From an uncultured Clostridia bacterium (GTDB lineage: Bacteria > Bacillota > Clostridia > Peptostreptococcales > Anaerovoracaceae), in NCBI GenBank assembly GCA_937889655.1, contig CALBZG010000109.1, positions 1 to 20,631 on the forward strand: a DNA stretch of 20,631 bases, read 5' to 3'. This document shows positions 13,528 to 20,631 of this stretch, piece by piece. The position numbers were made by a program, and so were the translations under genes. The first letter of the stretch is position 1; the number at the start of each line of letters is the position of its first letter. A model generated the notes under the pieces. That model searched no databases and had not been told where the DNA came from. It was given only the letters and a program-made list of their open reading frames with translations.

Positions 13528-14544
13528 ATGAAAAATAAATTGCTCGCAGGACTCGTCTGCGCGGCCTTGCTGCTGGCGGCGTTCCCGCTGACAGCCGCTG
13601 CGCAGTCGGATTTCAAAGGCAACTACGCCGATGTAGCCGGCAAATGGTATGCCGCAGCCGTGTCAGAATACGGCTATCCCGAGGTGTTTTCCGACGGTCA
13701 GGGCTCTTTCCATGCCGACCGGAAGATTACGCGCATGGAATTTGTCCGGCTGCTGCACCGAGCGCTCAACATTCAGATCAACTACTTTGCGGCGCCTGAT
13801 GTGGCAGATTCCTTTGACGACATGCAAAACAGCGACGTGTGGTCTAATGAACTGGTCGATCTGGTGACGGCGGGGATCATCGAAAGCGGGGGCAGCTTCC
13901 GGCCCAATGAGCCACTTCTTCGGGAAGAGATGATCCACTGGACCATCAAGGCCCTGGATCATAAAACCGGCGGCGCCTACCCCGTGATCCTGATGATGCC
14001 TGCGCCTTTTGCCGACGATGCGGATATCGCCGAAGCCTATCACGGCAATATCGTCACCGCAGTGTTGTTAAAGCTGGTCAACGGCCGCGGCGACAATAGG
14101 CTGTTTCCCAAAGACGGCGCCACCCGGGCCGAAGCGGTGACGGTGGTGTACCGTCTCATGACTCTCCAGGCCGGCTACGGCGCCGAGGTGGGCGTTCACG
14201 CCTCCGCGTTGCGGTCGGAGGATGGATCCATCCAGATGTCCCTGACGATCCGCAACCAGACCGATGAGTCGATCCTGATCAGCCACACCAGCGGACAGCA
14301 GTATGATTTTAAGCTTTTCGATGCCAAGGGCAACAATGTCTATACCTGGTCCGCGGACAAAATGTTCATCGCAGCCCTTACCGAGACAGGCATCGGCGCA
14401 GGCGAGGACAGAGTCTTTTCCGATACCATCGACGGCGAGACCAATGAACTGATTTCGACGGCAGTGTCCATGAAAGCGTACATTGTGGGGATGTCGGAAG
14501 ATTTTTCCATTGAATCTGAAGGATATGAGGGTATAATTAAATAA
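13528..14544 (+). CDS. Secreted SLH-domain protein with C-terminal BsuPI domain
   Basis: A 338-residue exported protein. MKNKLLAG starts a signal peptide with likely cleavage after LTAAA (about residue 25). Three S-layer homology segments follow: about 30-80 (KWYAAAVSEYGY ... KITRMEFVRLLHRAL), 90-140 (DVWSNELVDLVTAGII ... LREEMIHWTIKAL) and 155-215 (NIVTAVLLKLVNGRG ... TRAEAVTVVYRLM). These anchor proteins to cell-wall polymers. From about 222 to 320 there is a BsuPI-like domain with SGQQYDFKLFDAKGN, TWSADKMF and GAGEDRVF, related to the intracellular proteinase inhibitor of Bacillus. ATG 13528 has a strong AAGGAGG six bases upstream, and the signal peptide begins there, ruling out an earlier start. 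A clear terminator follows. Whether it inhibits proteases is unknown. Confidence 0.9.
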   Translation: MKNKLLAGLVCAALLLAAFPLTAAAQSDFKGNYADVAGKWYAAAVSEYGYPEVFSDGQGSFHADRKITRMEFVRLLHRALNIQINYFAAPDVADSFDDMQNSDVWSNELVDLVTAGIIESGGSFRPNEPLLREEMIHWTIKALDHKTGGAYPVILMMPAPFADDADIAEAYHGNIVTAVLLKLVNGRGDNRLFPKDGATRAEAVTVVYRLMTLQAGYGAEVGVHASALRSEDGSIQMSLTIRNQTDESILISHTSGQQYDFKLFDAKGNNVYTWSADKMFIAALTETGIGAGEDRVFSDTIDGETNELISTAVSMKAYIVGMSEDFSIESEGYEGIIK

Positions 14545-14561
14545 AGACAGGTTCTATGCAG

Positions 14562-14593
14562 AAGTGGGCAGCGGTACCGTTGCCCACTTTTTT
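14562..14593 (+). terminator. Intrinsic terminator after the SLH gene
   Basis: AAGTGGGCA (14562-14570) pairs with TGCCCACTT (14581-14589) around GCGGTACCGT, which can extend the stem, and a run of six T residues follows. This ends the upstream unit and isolates the helicase gene. Confidence 0.88.
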
Positions 14594-14627
14594 GTAGCTT
14601 GCGGAAGTGTTGCGGGATAGGTATAAA

Positions 14628-17411
14628 ATGCCAAATCAATTCCTTACAAATTATACCGAAACAACTTTTCTTGAAAAAATTAAAGATAATCTACGTCACT
14701 GCAAATCCTTTCATTTTTCGGTCAGCTTCATTAAGAAAGCTGGCCTGGTTTTATTGTACAAAGATATAGAGGCGGCAATTGAGCGCGGCTGTCAGGGGCG
14801 CATCATCACGTCCACTTATCAGAATTTTACCGATATCGAGTCACTCAAAAGCTTCTTCTTGATGGCGGAAAAGTATACGAATTTTGAATGCCATTTAGAC
14901 TACGAGTGTTTTCACGATGCACATTATTCAACCCTTGGGTATCATACCAAAGGGTATCTTTTTGAATTCGATGATTGTTGCGAATTGATCGTAGGCTCCT
15001 CCAATATCACAAGATACGCTTTGTTGAAGAACATTGAATGGGATGTTGTGGTACGTGATGACCTTGGATCGGAGACTTATTATCAGGCGATGTCCGAATT
15101 TGAGGACAAATGGAATCAGACGCATGACTTGAATGCAGATATCATAAACCTATATTCTAATAAGCTTAATTTTGCCATTGAGCGTTGGGATATGGATTAT
15201 GATTTCTCTGTAAGTAGAATTAAGCCTAATTTTATGCAAAGGCGCGCCCTGAAAGAACTAAATCGTTATCGCGCTGTTGGAACGAGCCGAACTTTAGTGG
15301 TTGCTGCTGCAGGAAGCGGAAAAACCTATCTTGCTGCGTTCGATGCGCTGAACTTCAATCCCAAACGATTGCTTTACATAGTGCACGAAGGCTCAATTTT
15401 GAGAAAGTCTTTGGAGACGTTCCAGGATGTATTTGGCAGCACGGTTAGCTATGGCATATTCAACGGAGAAAGCAAGGAATTCGACGCGGATTTTGTGTTT
15501 GCCACGAACCTAACGATGCACAAATCCCTTGGTCTATTTTCGAAGGATGAATTTGATTATATCATCATCGATGAGTGCCATCATGCGGCAGCCACAACAT
15601 ACAAGACAATAATTTCATATTTTGAGCCCGAGTTTCTCCTGGGACTTACAGCAACGCCGGAACGCATGGACAATCAAGATGTGTTCAGCCTTTTCGATAA
15701 GAATGTTCCTTATGAGCTACGCCTTCGAGATGCCATCATCAATGATCTGATTGTTCCATTTCGTTATTATGGCATTCGAGATCAATTGGTCGATTACGGT
15801 CTGAATAAAAACGAAGAGCGCCGCATGATTGCTCAGATTGCCAGTGAATCTCACTGTGACTTTATTGAAAAGGAAATAGATGCGCATCGACCACCCGGAA
15901 AACTGAAGGCGTTGGCCTTTTGTCGAAATGTTACCCATGCGCGTATGATGTGCGAAGCGATGAGCGAACGCTTCAGAACGGCTTATTTAGCGGGTGCGAA
16001 TAATATTGGGGAGCGGATTCGTGCGTACAATGACCTGCAAAGTGATAAAGCAGAGCTTGAAATACTGTTTACTGTAGATATATTAAACGAGGGCGTTGAT
16101 ATTCCTGGCGTAAATATGGTTCTTTTCTTGAGGCCTACGGAGTCCTCAACCGTATTTATCCAACAACTAGGTCGAGGGCTTCGAAAGTATGATAGCAAGC
16201 CGTATGTTACAGTGCTCGATTTTATCGGAAATAGCTACAAGCGCAGTGTGCAAATTGCGTTTGCCCTCAGTAGCAGCCTGTCCAATAATTTCGTGATGGA
16301 AAAGCGGTTGATGTCGTCACTTGTGACAGATAATTTCAGTGCATTGGGGCTTGAACAATATGGGGTTGTCATCGACATTGATGATCTGAGTAAGGAAGAA
16401 ATCCTAAAACATATTGATAGCGAAAACTTTAATAGGCTGTCTTATTTGGAACAGGATTATTATAACTTTAAAAAATATATTGGTGCCGAATTTTATGTGA
16501 AGCATATGGATTATTTAAACAATGATTGTGCTCCAGATTTGATTCGTTTTATGAATATTAAAATTAACGGAAGAAAAACCTGTTCTTATTACAATTTCCT
16601 TCGTGGTATTGATGAGAAGGACTTGCCAATATTCACAGATGCACAAATAAAGCTAATAAACTACATATCAGGGCTTTTACCTCTTGTGAGACCTCATGAA
16701 TATTGGATACTAAAACTACTTCTTCATGGCGCCAACGACAAGGAGTCGATTCATGATGCGTTGACACAAAATATACCAGGATATCAACGCGAAGAAATGA
16801 GCCATGCATTGACATATATGGAGTGTATTACACGTAATAAGAATGAGTTGTGTCTTGATGCTGAATTGGACGAACAGCTTGAAGAATACCTCGATGACCT
16901 TTTAAGTTATGGGCTTACGCGATATAGTATTGACTATGGAGATGCGACGAGCTTTAAGCTTTGGCAAAGCTATCGCATGGACCAGGTGCAATTGAAATTA
17001 TGCAAAAATCCCGGGTACAACATGAAGGGTACATATATTTATGACAATACTGTTTACATATTTGCTTCAATTAAGAAGGACGCAACATTAGAGGAGCACC
17101 TGCTGTACAATGACAAATTTCTTCAACCTGATCTATTCCAATGGGAATGCGAAGCGGGCCTTAGTCCCGATAAACAAGCTGAGCTAATTAGCAGCAGTAA
17201 AGCACATCTTTTTGTTCGTAAAGTCAGTATGGAAAATGGCATTACACTACCATTTACGTATGTGGGAGCTGGAGTCTTAACGAACCCCAGAAATACGAGT
17301 AATCCCAAAGGGACACTCTTGTTTGACATTAAAATGGATGAAGTGTTGCCGGATTATCTGCAATACGATTTTAAATGGAAATCTGATTTGAATGAGACAT
17401 ACGAAGGGTAA
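14628..17411 (+). CDS. PLD-like nuclease / SF2 helicase / DUF3427 protein
   Basis: This 927-residue protein has an N-terminal phospholipase D-like domain (about 1-185) with one HKD-type motif, H106-T-K108 and GSSN at 123-126. A superfamily 2 helicase core follows: Walker A AAAGSGKT with K232, DECH at 315-318, LTATPE near 340-345, and motif VI QQLGRGLR at 512-519. The C-terminal third ends in a DUF3427-type domain (WECEAGLSPDKQAELI ... HLFVRKV). Such proteins probably act on nucleic acid, and PLD plus helicase combinations occur in phage defence; the function here is inferred. ATG 14628 is chosen; GTG 14607 is an in-frame alternative. The ribosome site is weak. The gene is clearly richer in A and T than its neighbours on both sides, suggesting a different origin. 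It ends three bases before the NUDIX gene. Confidence 0.9.
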   Translation: MPNQFLTNYTETTFLEKIKDNLRHCKSFHFSVSFIKKAGLVLLYKDIEAAIERGCQGRIITSTYQNFTDIESLKSFFLMAEKYTNFECHLDYECFHDAHYSTLGYHTKGYLFEFDDCCELIVGSSNITRYALLKNIEWDVVVRDDLGSETYYQAMSEFEDKWNQTHDLNADIINLYSNKLNFAIERWDMDYDFSVSRIKPNFMQRRALKELNRYRAVGTSRTLVVAAAGSGKTYLAAFDALNFNPKRLLYIVHEGSILRKSLETFQDVFGSTVSYGIFNGESKEFDADFVFATNLTMHKSLGLFSKDEFDYIIIDECHHAAATTYKTIISYFEPEFLLGLTATPERMDNQDVFSLFDKNVPYELRLRDAIINDLIVPFRYYGIRDQLVDYGLNKNEERRMIAQIASESHCDFIEKEIDAHRPPGKLKALAFCRNVTHARMMCEAMSERFRTAYLAGANNIGERIRAYNDLQSDKAELEILFTVDILNEGVDIPGVNMVLFLRPTESSTVFIQQLGRGLRKYDSKPYVTVLDFIGNSYKRSVQIAFALSSSLSNNFVMEKRLMSSLVTDNFSALGLEQYGVVIDIDDLSKEEILKHIDSENFNRLSYLEQDYYNFKKYIGAEFYVKHMDYLNNDCAPDLIRFMNIKINGRKTCSYYNFLRGIDEKDLPIFTDAQIKLINYISGLLPLVRPHEYWILKLLLHGANDKESIHDALTQNIPGYQREEMSHALTYMECITRNKNELCLDAELDEQLEEYLDDLLSYGLTRYSIDYGDATSFKLWQSYRMDQVQLKLCKNPGYNMKGTYIYDNTVYIFASIKKDATLEEHLLYNDKFLQPDLFQWECEAGLSPDKQAELISSSKAHLFVRKVSMENGITLPFTYVGAGVLTNPRNTSNPKGTLLFDIKMDEVLPDYLQYDFKWKSDLNETYEG

Positions 17412-17414
17412 GCT

Positions 17415-17795
17415 ATGACACAAGTCGTCGCGGCCCTGATCTGGGACCAAAACAAATTCATGATCTGCCAACGCCCGGCCCACAAGGCCCGGGCGTTGTT
17501 GTGGGAGTTTGTCGGCGGCAAGGTGGAGCCGGGCGAGACCAAAGAGGAAGCCCTTGTCCGCGAGTGCCGGGAAGAATTGGGCGTCACCGTGGCGGTGGGG
17601 GACGTATTTCTGGAGGTCGATCATGTGTATCCGGATATTTCCGTGCATTTGACGCTGTTTTGTGCTACCATAATAAAAGGAGCTCCGCAGTTGCTGGAGC
17701 ACCGGGATGTGCGGTGGATCGCCTCGGAAGAGATCCCGCAATACAGTTTTTGTCCCGCGGATCAGGAGATCTTGCAGCATTTGATCAGGAGGTAA
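17415..17795 (+). CDS. NUDIX hydrolase (MutT-like)
   Basis: A 126-residue NUDIX protein that should hydrolyse a nucleoside triphosphate or related pyrophosphate, perhaps 8-oxo-dGTP. The complete NUDIX box runs from G35 to V57 (GKVEPGE ... RECREELGV), with the catalytic glutamates E53 and E54. It starts three bases after the helicase stop, and its ribosome site GAAGGG lies in the helicase's last codons, so the two may be translated together. Its GC-rich codon use, however, matches the chromosome and not the helicase. The substrate cannot be told from the sequence. Confidence 0.92.
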   Translation: MTQVVAALIWDQNKFMICQRPAHKARALLWEFVGGKVEPGETKEEALVRECREELGVTVAVGDVFLEVDHVYPDISVHLTLFCATIIKGAPQLLEHRDVRWIASEEIPQYSFCPADQEILQHLIRR

Positions 17796-17799
17796 CGAT

Positions 17800-18039
17800 A
17801 TGAATCCCGTCAAACGAGCATTTGAAGCATCCGATGACTACGCGAAGCAGTCCACCTGGCTGGATTTTGCTCTCATCAAAATTTGCCTTTGCGCCCTGGG
17901 CGTGATGATCGGCGTCAGTATCCCAAGGGAGACCCGCAAGCCGGCTTTCGGCGTCGCAGCTGCCGCCTACGGTGTCACTTTTGCGGCGATCATGTCCAAA
18001 TTCCTTCCCATACTGAAAGACCACATGGAAAGGGAATAG
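17800..18039 (+). CDS. Small membrane protein of unknown function
   Basis: A 79-residue protein with a hydrophilic N-terminus (MNPVKRAFEASDDYAKQSTW) and two hydrophobic segments: DFALIKICLCALGVMIGVSI (about 22-41) and a second at about 49-71 (FGVAAAAYGVTFAAIMSKF). Similar small proteins in clostridia are often given the doubtful label 'permease of phosphate ABC transporter'; I recall the pattern but cannot confirm it here. ATG 17800 follows AGGAGGT (17787-17793), a strong ribosome site overlapping the NUDIX stop, so it is in the same operon. It is a credible gene despite its size. Confidence 0.75.
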   Translation: MNPVKRAFEASDDYAKQSTWLDFALIKICLCALGVMIGVSIPRETRKPAFGVAAAAYGVTFAAIMSKFLPILKDHMERE

Positions 18040-18072
18040 CGGATCATCCCAATTGAAATGAACGTACCCAGC

Positions 18073-18100
18073 GGGTATTTAGAAAAATTTCTAAATACCC
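18073..18100 (+). promoter_or_regulatory. Upstream palindromic operator of sdpR (may also terminate)
   Basis: A perfect 13-base inverted repeat, GGGTATTTAGAAA and TTTCTAAATACCC, has two bases between the arms. Its inner part TATTTAGA-N6-TCTAAATA (18076-18097) recurs 56 bases downstream. It is followed by GTTGACTTTTTT, so as RNA it could also end the upstream transcript. Confidence 0.7.
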
Positions 18101-18101
18101 G

Positions 18102-18152
18102 TTGACTTTTTTAATCGACAGTGGCAATATCTATTTAGATATATTTCTAAAT
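18102..18152 (+). promoter_or_regulatory. sdpR promoter and downstream palindromic operator
   Basis: TTGACT at 18102-18107 can serve as -35, with a modest -10 CAATAT at 18125-18130 (17-base spacing). The palindrome TATTTAGA-N6-TCTAAATG (18132-18153) starts right after the -10 and covers the likely transcription start. It matches the upstream site at 19 of 22 positions, so a protein such as SdpR bound at both would sandwich the promoter. Confidence 0.65.
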
Positions 18153-18169
18153 GCAGCGAGGTGGTGCAA

Positions 18170-18442
18170 ATGGGGTTTCCGGAAACGTTCAAGGCTTTGT
18201 CCGATCCTGTCCGAAGAGAGATCCTGACGATGCTCAAAAGCGGGCGGATGTCTGCCGGAGAGATCGGACAGCAATTTTCCATGACCGGAGCCACGATCTC
18301 CTACCATCTGTCGCAATTGAAGAAAGCGGATCTGATCTTTGAGACTAAATACAAGAACTTTATCTACTACGAAATCAATGTTTCGGTATTCGAGGAAGTC
18401 ATGCTGTGGCTTTCGCAATTCGGAGGAGAGAACCGTGGATAA
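18170..18442 (+). CDS. sdpR: ArsR-type autorepressor, SdpR-like
   Basis: A 90-residue winged-helix protein, the same length as Bacillus subtilis SdpR. The sequence ETFKALSDPVRREILTMLKSGRMSAGEI leads to the recognition helix region (MTGATISYHLSQLKKADLI) and a short wing (ETKYKNFIYYEIN). It lacks the ArsR metal-site motif ELCVCDL. ATG 18170 has GAGGTG upstream; GTG codons at 18161 and 18164 are part of that site. It overlaps sdpI by eight bases. By analogy with the known family it should repress its own operon until SdpI at the membrane sequesters it. Confidence 0.9.
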   Translation: MGFPETFKALSDPVRREILTMLKSGRMSAGEIGQQFSMTGATISYHLSQLKKADLIFETKYKNFIYYEINVSVFEEVMLWLSQFGGENRG

Positions 18443-19085
18443 GAAAACGAATAGTACGCTGATCATCACAACACTGGTATGTCTGCTGCCGGTGATCCTG
18501 GCCCTGGCGCTTTACGACAAGCTGCCGGCGCAGATCGCCGTTCATTTTGACCAAACCGGGGCGCCGGACAATTACCTGCCAAAGGCGCTGGCGGTCTTCG
18601 GCCTGCCGGTCTTTCTTGCGGCCCTCAACCTGTTTACGCATTTTATGCTGGATCACGACCCACGACGGGAAAACGCGTCTGCAACGATGAAATTGGTGGC
18701 GAAATGGTCGGTGCCCCTGATTTCGGTTATCGTGATGCCGGTGACACTGTTTATGGCCATGGGCGCAGAAATACCCATCACGATGCTGGTAACGGGGCTT
18801 GTCGGGATGCTGTTCGTGATCTGCGGCAATTATCTTCCCAAATGCAAACGCAATTATACCGTGGGCATCAAACTTCCCTGGACGCTGGACAGCGATGACA
18901 ACTGGAACAAAACCCATCGATTTGCCGGTCCTGTTTGGGTGATCGGTGGGATCCTCTTCATTGCAACGGCCTTTTTCGATACGTTGTACGCGGGATTGGT
19001 GATCATGGTTGTCATGGTCGCGCTCCCGGCCGTTTATTCCTATTGCACATACAGAAATCAACGAGATCTTCCCAATCATGATTGA
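18435..19085 (+). CDS. sdpI: SdpI-family membrane immunity/signal protein
   Basis: A 216-residue polytopic membrane protein. The N-terminal DUF1648 part contains YDKLPAQIAVHFDQTGAPDN (28-47), and the SdpI part contains NYLPKCKRNYTVGIKLPWTL (132-151) and NWNKTHRFAG (156-165), with about six hydrophobic helices. In B. subtilis SdpI gives immunity to the SdpC killing peptide and sequesters SdpR. The start is GTG 18435 with GGAGGAGAG upstream. No sdpABC is in the window, so the inducing signal may be a peptide of a neighbour or a distant locus. It is convergent with the next gene, only 13 bases apart, with no terminator seen. Confidence 0.92.
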   Translation: MDKKTNSTLIITTLVCLLPVILALALYDKLPAQIAVHFDQTGAPDNYLPKALAVFGLPVFLAALNLFTHFMLDHDPRRENASATMKLVAKWSVPLISVIVMPVTLFMAMGAEIPITMLVTGLVGMLFVICGNYLPKCKRNYTVGIKLPWTLDSDDNWNKTHRFAGPVWVIGGILFIATAFFDTLYAGLVIMVVMVALPAVYSYCTYRNQRDLPNHD

Positions 19086-19098
19086 TGTGACAACAGGC

Positions 19099-20397
19099 TT
19101 ACAGCTTATCAATGTTTCCGATAGCATATAACGGCAGATCGATCAAACCGTCTCCCTTATGAAAGTCTGCCATGGATGTCCGCACAGACAAAGCCGGGTC
19201 AAATTTTTCCCGAAATGTCTTTAAGCTTTTCGCCTGTAAGTTGATCTCCGCTTTTACTTCAATCGGGATCACTTCAGCGCCGGTGTCGATCAGAAAGTCG
19301 ATTTCGGCGCTGTTCCTGTCGTTTGTCCAATAGTAGGCAGTGACGTTATCAAGAGTCTTTATTTGTTGTAGCACATATTGCTCCGTCAATGCGCCTTTGA
19401 ATTCCCGAAATAATGCATTTCCGTCCAGCAGGACATCTTGCCGGAGCCTCACCATGCAGGAAAGCAACCCTATATCCAGTAGGAAGAGTTTAAATGCTTT
19501 TAGGTCTTCATAGGCTTTCAAGGGCAAACTGGGCGATCCGGTGCGATTGACTCGGTGCACCAATCCGCAATCTTCCAGCCACAGAAGGGCTGTTTCATAA
19601 TCTTTTGCCCGCGAGCCCTCTTTGATCAGGCCATAAATAAACTTTTTGTTTTCTTTCGCGAGCTGAGAAGGGACGCTGTTCCAAAGCATTCGAACTCTGG
19701 GAACGATTTCGTGAGGGACATGCTTGGAGAAGTCCTGCTCATAAGCGTTTAGTATTCTCTCCTGTATCTTCCTGGCTTCGTTAAAATCTATGCTCTCCGA
19801 AAAACGGCTGACCACTTCGGGCATGCCGCCTACATAGTAGTATTGCTTTAAAAGATCGATGTAGTCGTTCTTAAAGGTTCTTATCATACTGTAATTACCG
19901 TCAGCGATAAGTTTGGCGAACTGTCCTTTGCCCATAGCCAGAATAAATTCCGAAAATGTAAGCGGGTAAAGATCCATGAACTCTACCTTGCCTACCGGAA
20001 AAGAGGTTCCATGGTGCAGGGCGATACCCAGAAGACTGCCTGCACAAAGGATGGAATACTGAGGGGCAGCTTCGTTGAAATATTTCAATGAAGTCAGCGC
20101 TTTGGGAACTTCCTGGATCTCGTCAAAGATAAGGACTGTTTCGGATGGATCGATTTTATGCCCTGCATAGATCTCCAAACCGGTAATGATCCGCTCGATG
20201 TTGAAGTCCGCATGAAACAATTCCGTCATTTGCACATTATTGTCAAAGCTGATATACACAGATTCTTTGTACGCTTTTGACGCAAATTCTTTCATGAGCC
20301 AGGTCTTCCCGACTTGGCGGGCTCCGCGAATGATCAACGGTTTCTTATCGTTGCTATTTTTCCATTTATGGAGCAATTCGATCGCAGTACGATACAT
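19099..20397 (-). CDS. AAA ATPase with DUF4143 C-terminus
   Basis: A 432-residue protein of the AAA_14/DUF4143 family. Walker A is GARQVGKT (25-32), Walker B is VLIFDEIQEV (88-97), and a sensor-like CAGSLLG follows. The C-terminal DUF4143 domain has AEIDFLIDTG ... PIEVKAE, in which D367, E380 and K382 resemble a PD-(D/E)XK nuclease core; whether it cuts DNA is unknown. I chose ATG at 20397 because GGAGGTG lies just before it and the family starts with MYRT; the longer open frame crosses the promoter. These genes are common, variably present accessory genes of uncertain function. A good promoter lies upstream. Confidence 0.92.
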   Translation of the reverse strand: MYRTAIELLHKWKNSNDKKPLIIRGARQVGKTWLMKEFASKAYKESVYISFDNNVQMTELFHADFNIERIITGLEIYAGHKIDPSETVLIFDEIQEVPKALTSLKYFNEAAPQYSILCAGSLLGIALHHGTSFPVGKVEFMDLYPLTFSEFILAMGKGQFAKLIADGNYSMIRTFKNDYIDLLKQYYYVGGMPEVVSRFSESIDFNEARKIQERILNAYEQDFSKHVPHEIVPRVRMLWNSVPSQLAKENKKFIYGLIKEGSRAKDYETALLWLEDCGLVHRVNRTGSPSLPLKAYEDLKAFKLFLLDIGLLSCMVRLRQDVLLDGNALFREFKGALTEQYVLQQIKTLDNVTAYYWTNDRNSAEIDFLIDTGAEVIPIEVKAEINLQAKSLKTFREKFDPALSVRTSMADFHKGDGLIDLPLYAIGNIDKL

Positions 20398-20427
20398 GAG
20401 GGCCACCTCCAAGCATTTTATGATCAT

Positions 20428-20456
20428 AGTATAGGATGGAATAACAGATATTGCAA
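20428..20456 (-). promoter_or_regulatory. Promoter of the DUF4143 ATPase gene
   Basis: On the minus strand TTGCAA (20451-20456) and TATACT (20428-20433) are 17 bases apart. Transcription would start near 20421, about 24 bases before the start codon. Confidence 0.7.
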
Positions 20457-20504
20457 CGACATTTTGAATAATATATACATAAAATACGACGACATTCAGT
20501 ATGG

Positions 20505-20534
20505 TTGACTGGCAATGCCAATATTTATGATATA
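20505..20534 (+). promoter_or_regulatory. Candidate promoter of the gene at the right edge
   Basis: TTGACT (20505-20510) and GATATA (20529-20534) are 18 bases apart, overlapping an alternative TATACT two bases further. The leader up to the next start codon is about 55 bases. Confidence 0.5.
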
Positions 20535-20597
20535 CTATATTTATGCGTTTGCATTGGGATCGCCGCAAGAGGCTGGCGAGCGAAAAGGAGTGGCATT

Positions 20598-20631
20598 TTG
20601 CGGGAGATCGACATTCTGGCGGCGGAAGCGG
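20598..20631 (+). CDS. Start of an unidentified gene, cut by the window end
   Basis: AAAAGGAG at 20583-20590 lies seven bases before a TTG at 20598, which opens a frame beginning MREIDILAAEA and continuing past the edge. The promoter-like site upstream supports a real gene. Eleven residues are too few to name it. Confidence 0.5.
   Translation, partial: MREIDILAAEA

Noticed and set aside
14628..17411. Mokosh-type defence gene
   Set aside because: Mokosh combines a different helicase type with a C-terminal PLD domain, as far as I recall. Here PLD is N-terminal and a DUF3427 domain follows, so the name does not apply.
20398..20568. 57-residue N-terminal extension of the DUF4143 ATPase
   Set aside because: It crosses a strong promoter, and a good ribosome site precedes the ATG at 20397, where the family similarity starts.

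Overview
The window looks like chromosomal DNA of a Gram-positive anaerobe-type bacterium (Bacillota, probably Clostridia). The clues are a DeoB/pyrimidine-nucleoside phosphorylase pair, SLH-domain and BsuPI-domain surface protein, SdpR/SdpI homologues, strong GGAGG ribosome binding sites, several TTG/GTG starts, and a fairly GC-rich base composition. The genus cannot be told from the sequence.

Layout. 1-1803: end of a nucleoside-salvage operon (deoB 3' part, then pdp). 1899-2825: lipid kinase of the diacylglycerol kinase family with its own promoter. 2826-3742: a gene-free, highly structured stretch with a tandem array of 168/168/169-bp repeats plus a 102-bp partial copy that runs directly into a tRNA-Ser(CGA) gene. 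A terminator follows, then a compact palindromic cassette bounded by a second copy of the tRNA 3' end and a second copy of the same terminator. 3848-11142: a metal (most likely copper) homeostasis locus. It holds an HMA/TauE-SafE-like membrane/cupredoxin fusion, a convergent HxlR regulator, and a divergent operon copA - lipoprotein - copZ - response regulator - histidine kinase whose genes mostly overlap or abut. 11158-12399: a tandem HD/HD-GYP protein interrupted by one in-frame TAA. 12401-13462: a D-threonine aldolase/D-serine dehydratase-like PLP enzyme. 13528-14544: a secreted SLH + BsuPI protein with a clear terminator. 14628-17411: a visibly AT-richer PLD-helicase-DUF3427 gene tightly followed by a NUDIX hydrolase and a small membrane protein. 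18073-19085: sdpR-sdpI preceded by two near-identical palindromic operators. 19099-20397 (minus): an AAA ATPase with a DUF4143 C-terminus. 20598-end: the start of a further gene.

How the parts work together. CopA, CopZ and the HMA/cupredoxin membrane protein should bind and export Cu(I), with the two-component system encoded in the same transcript and HxlR as a possible second regulator; no CsoR or CopY is seen here. The lipoprotein between copA and copZ has an internal duplication and matches no family I recognise. SdpR and SdpI form a signal-transduction/immunity pair without a visible sdpABC. The helicase-NUDIX pair has the look of an acquired nucleic-acid-processing or defence module, but this is inference.

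The least explained parts are the tRNA-linked repeat array with its downstream cassette, the duplicated lipoprotein, and the regulatory sites in front of copA and sdpR.
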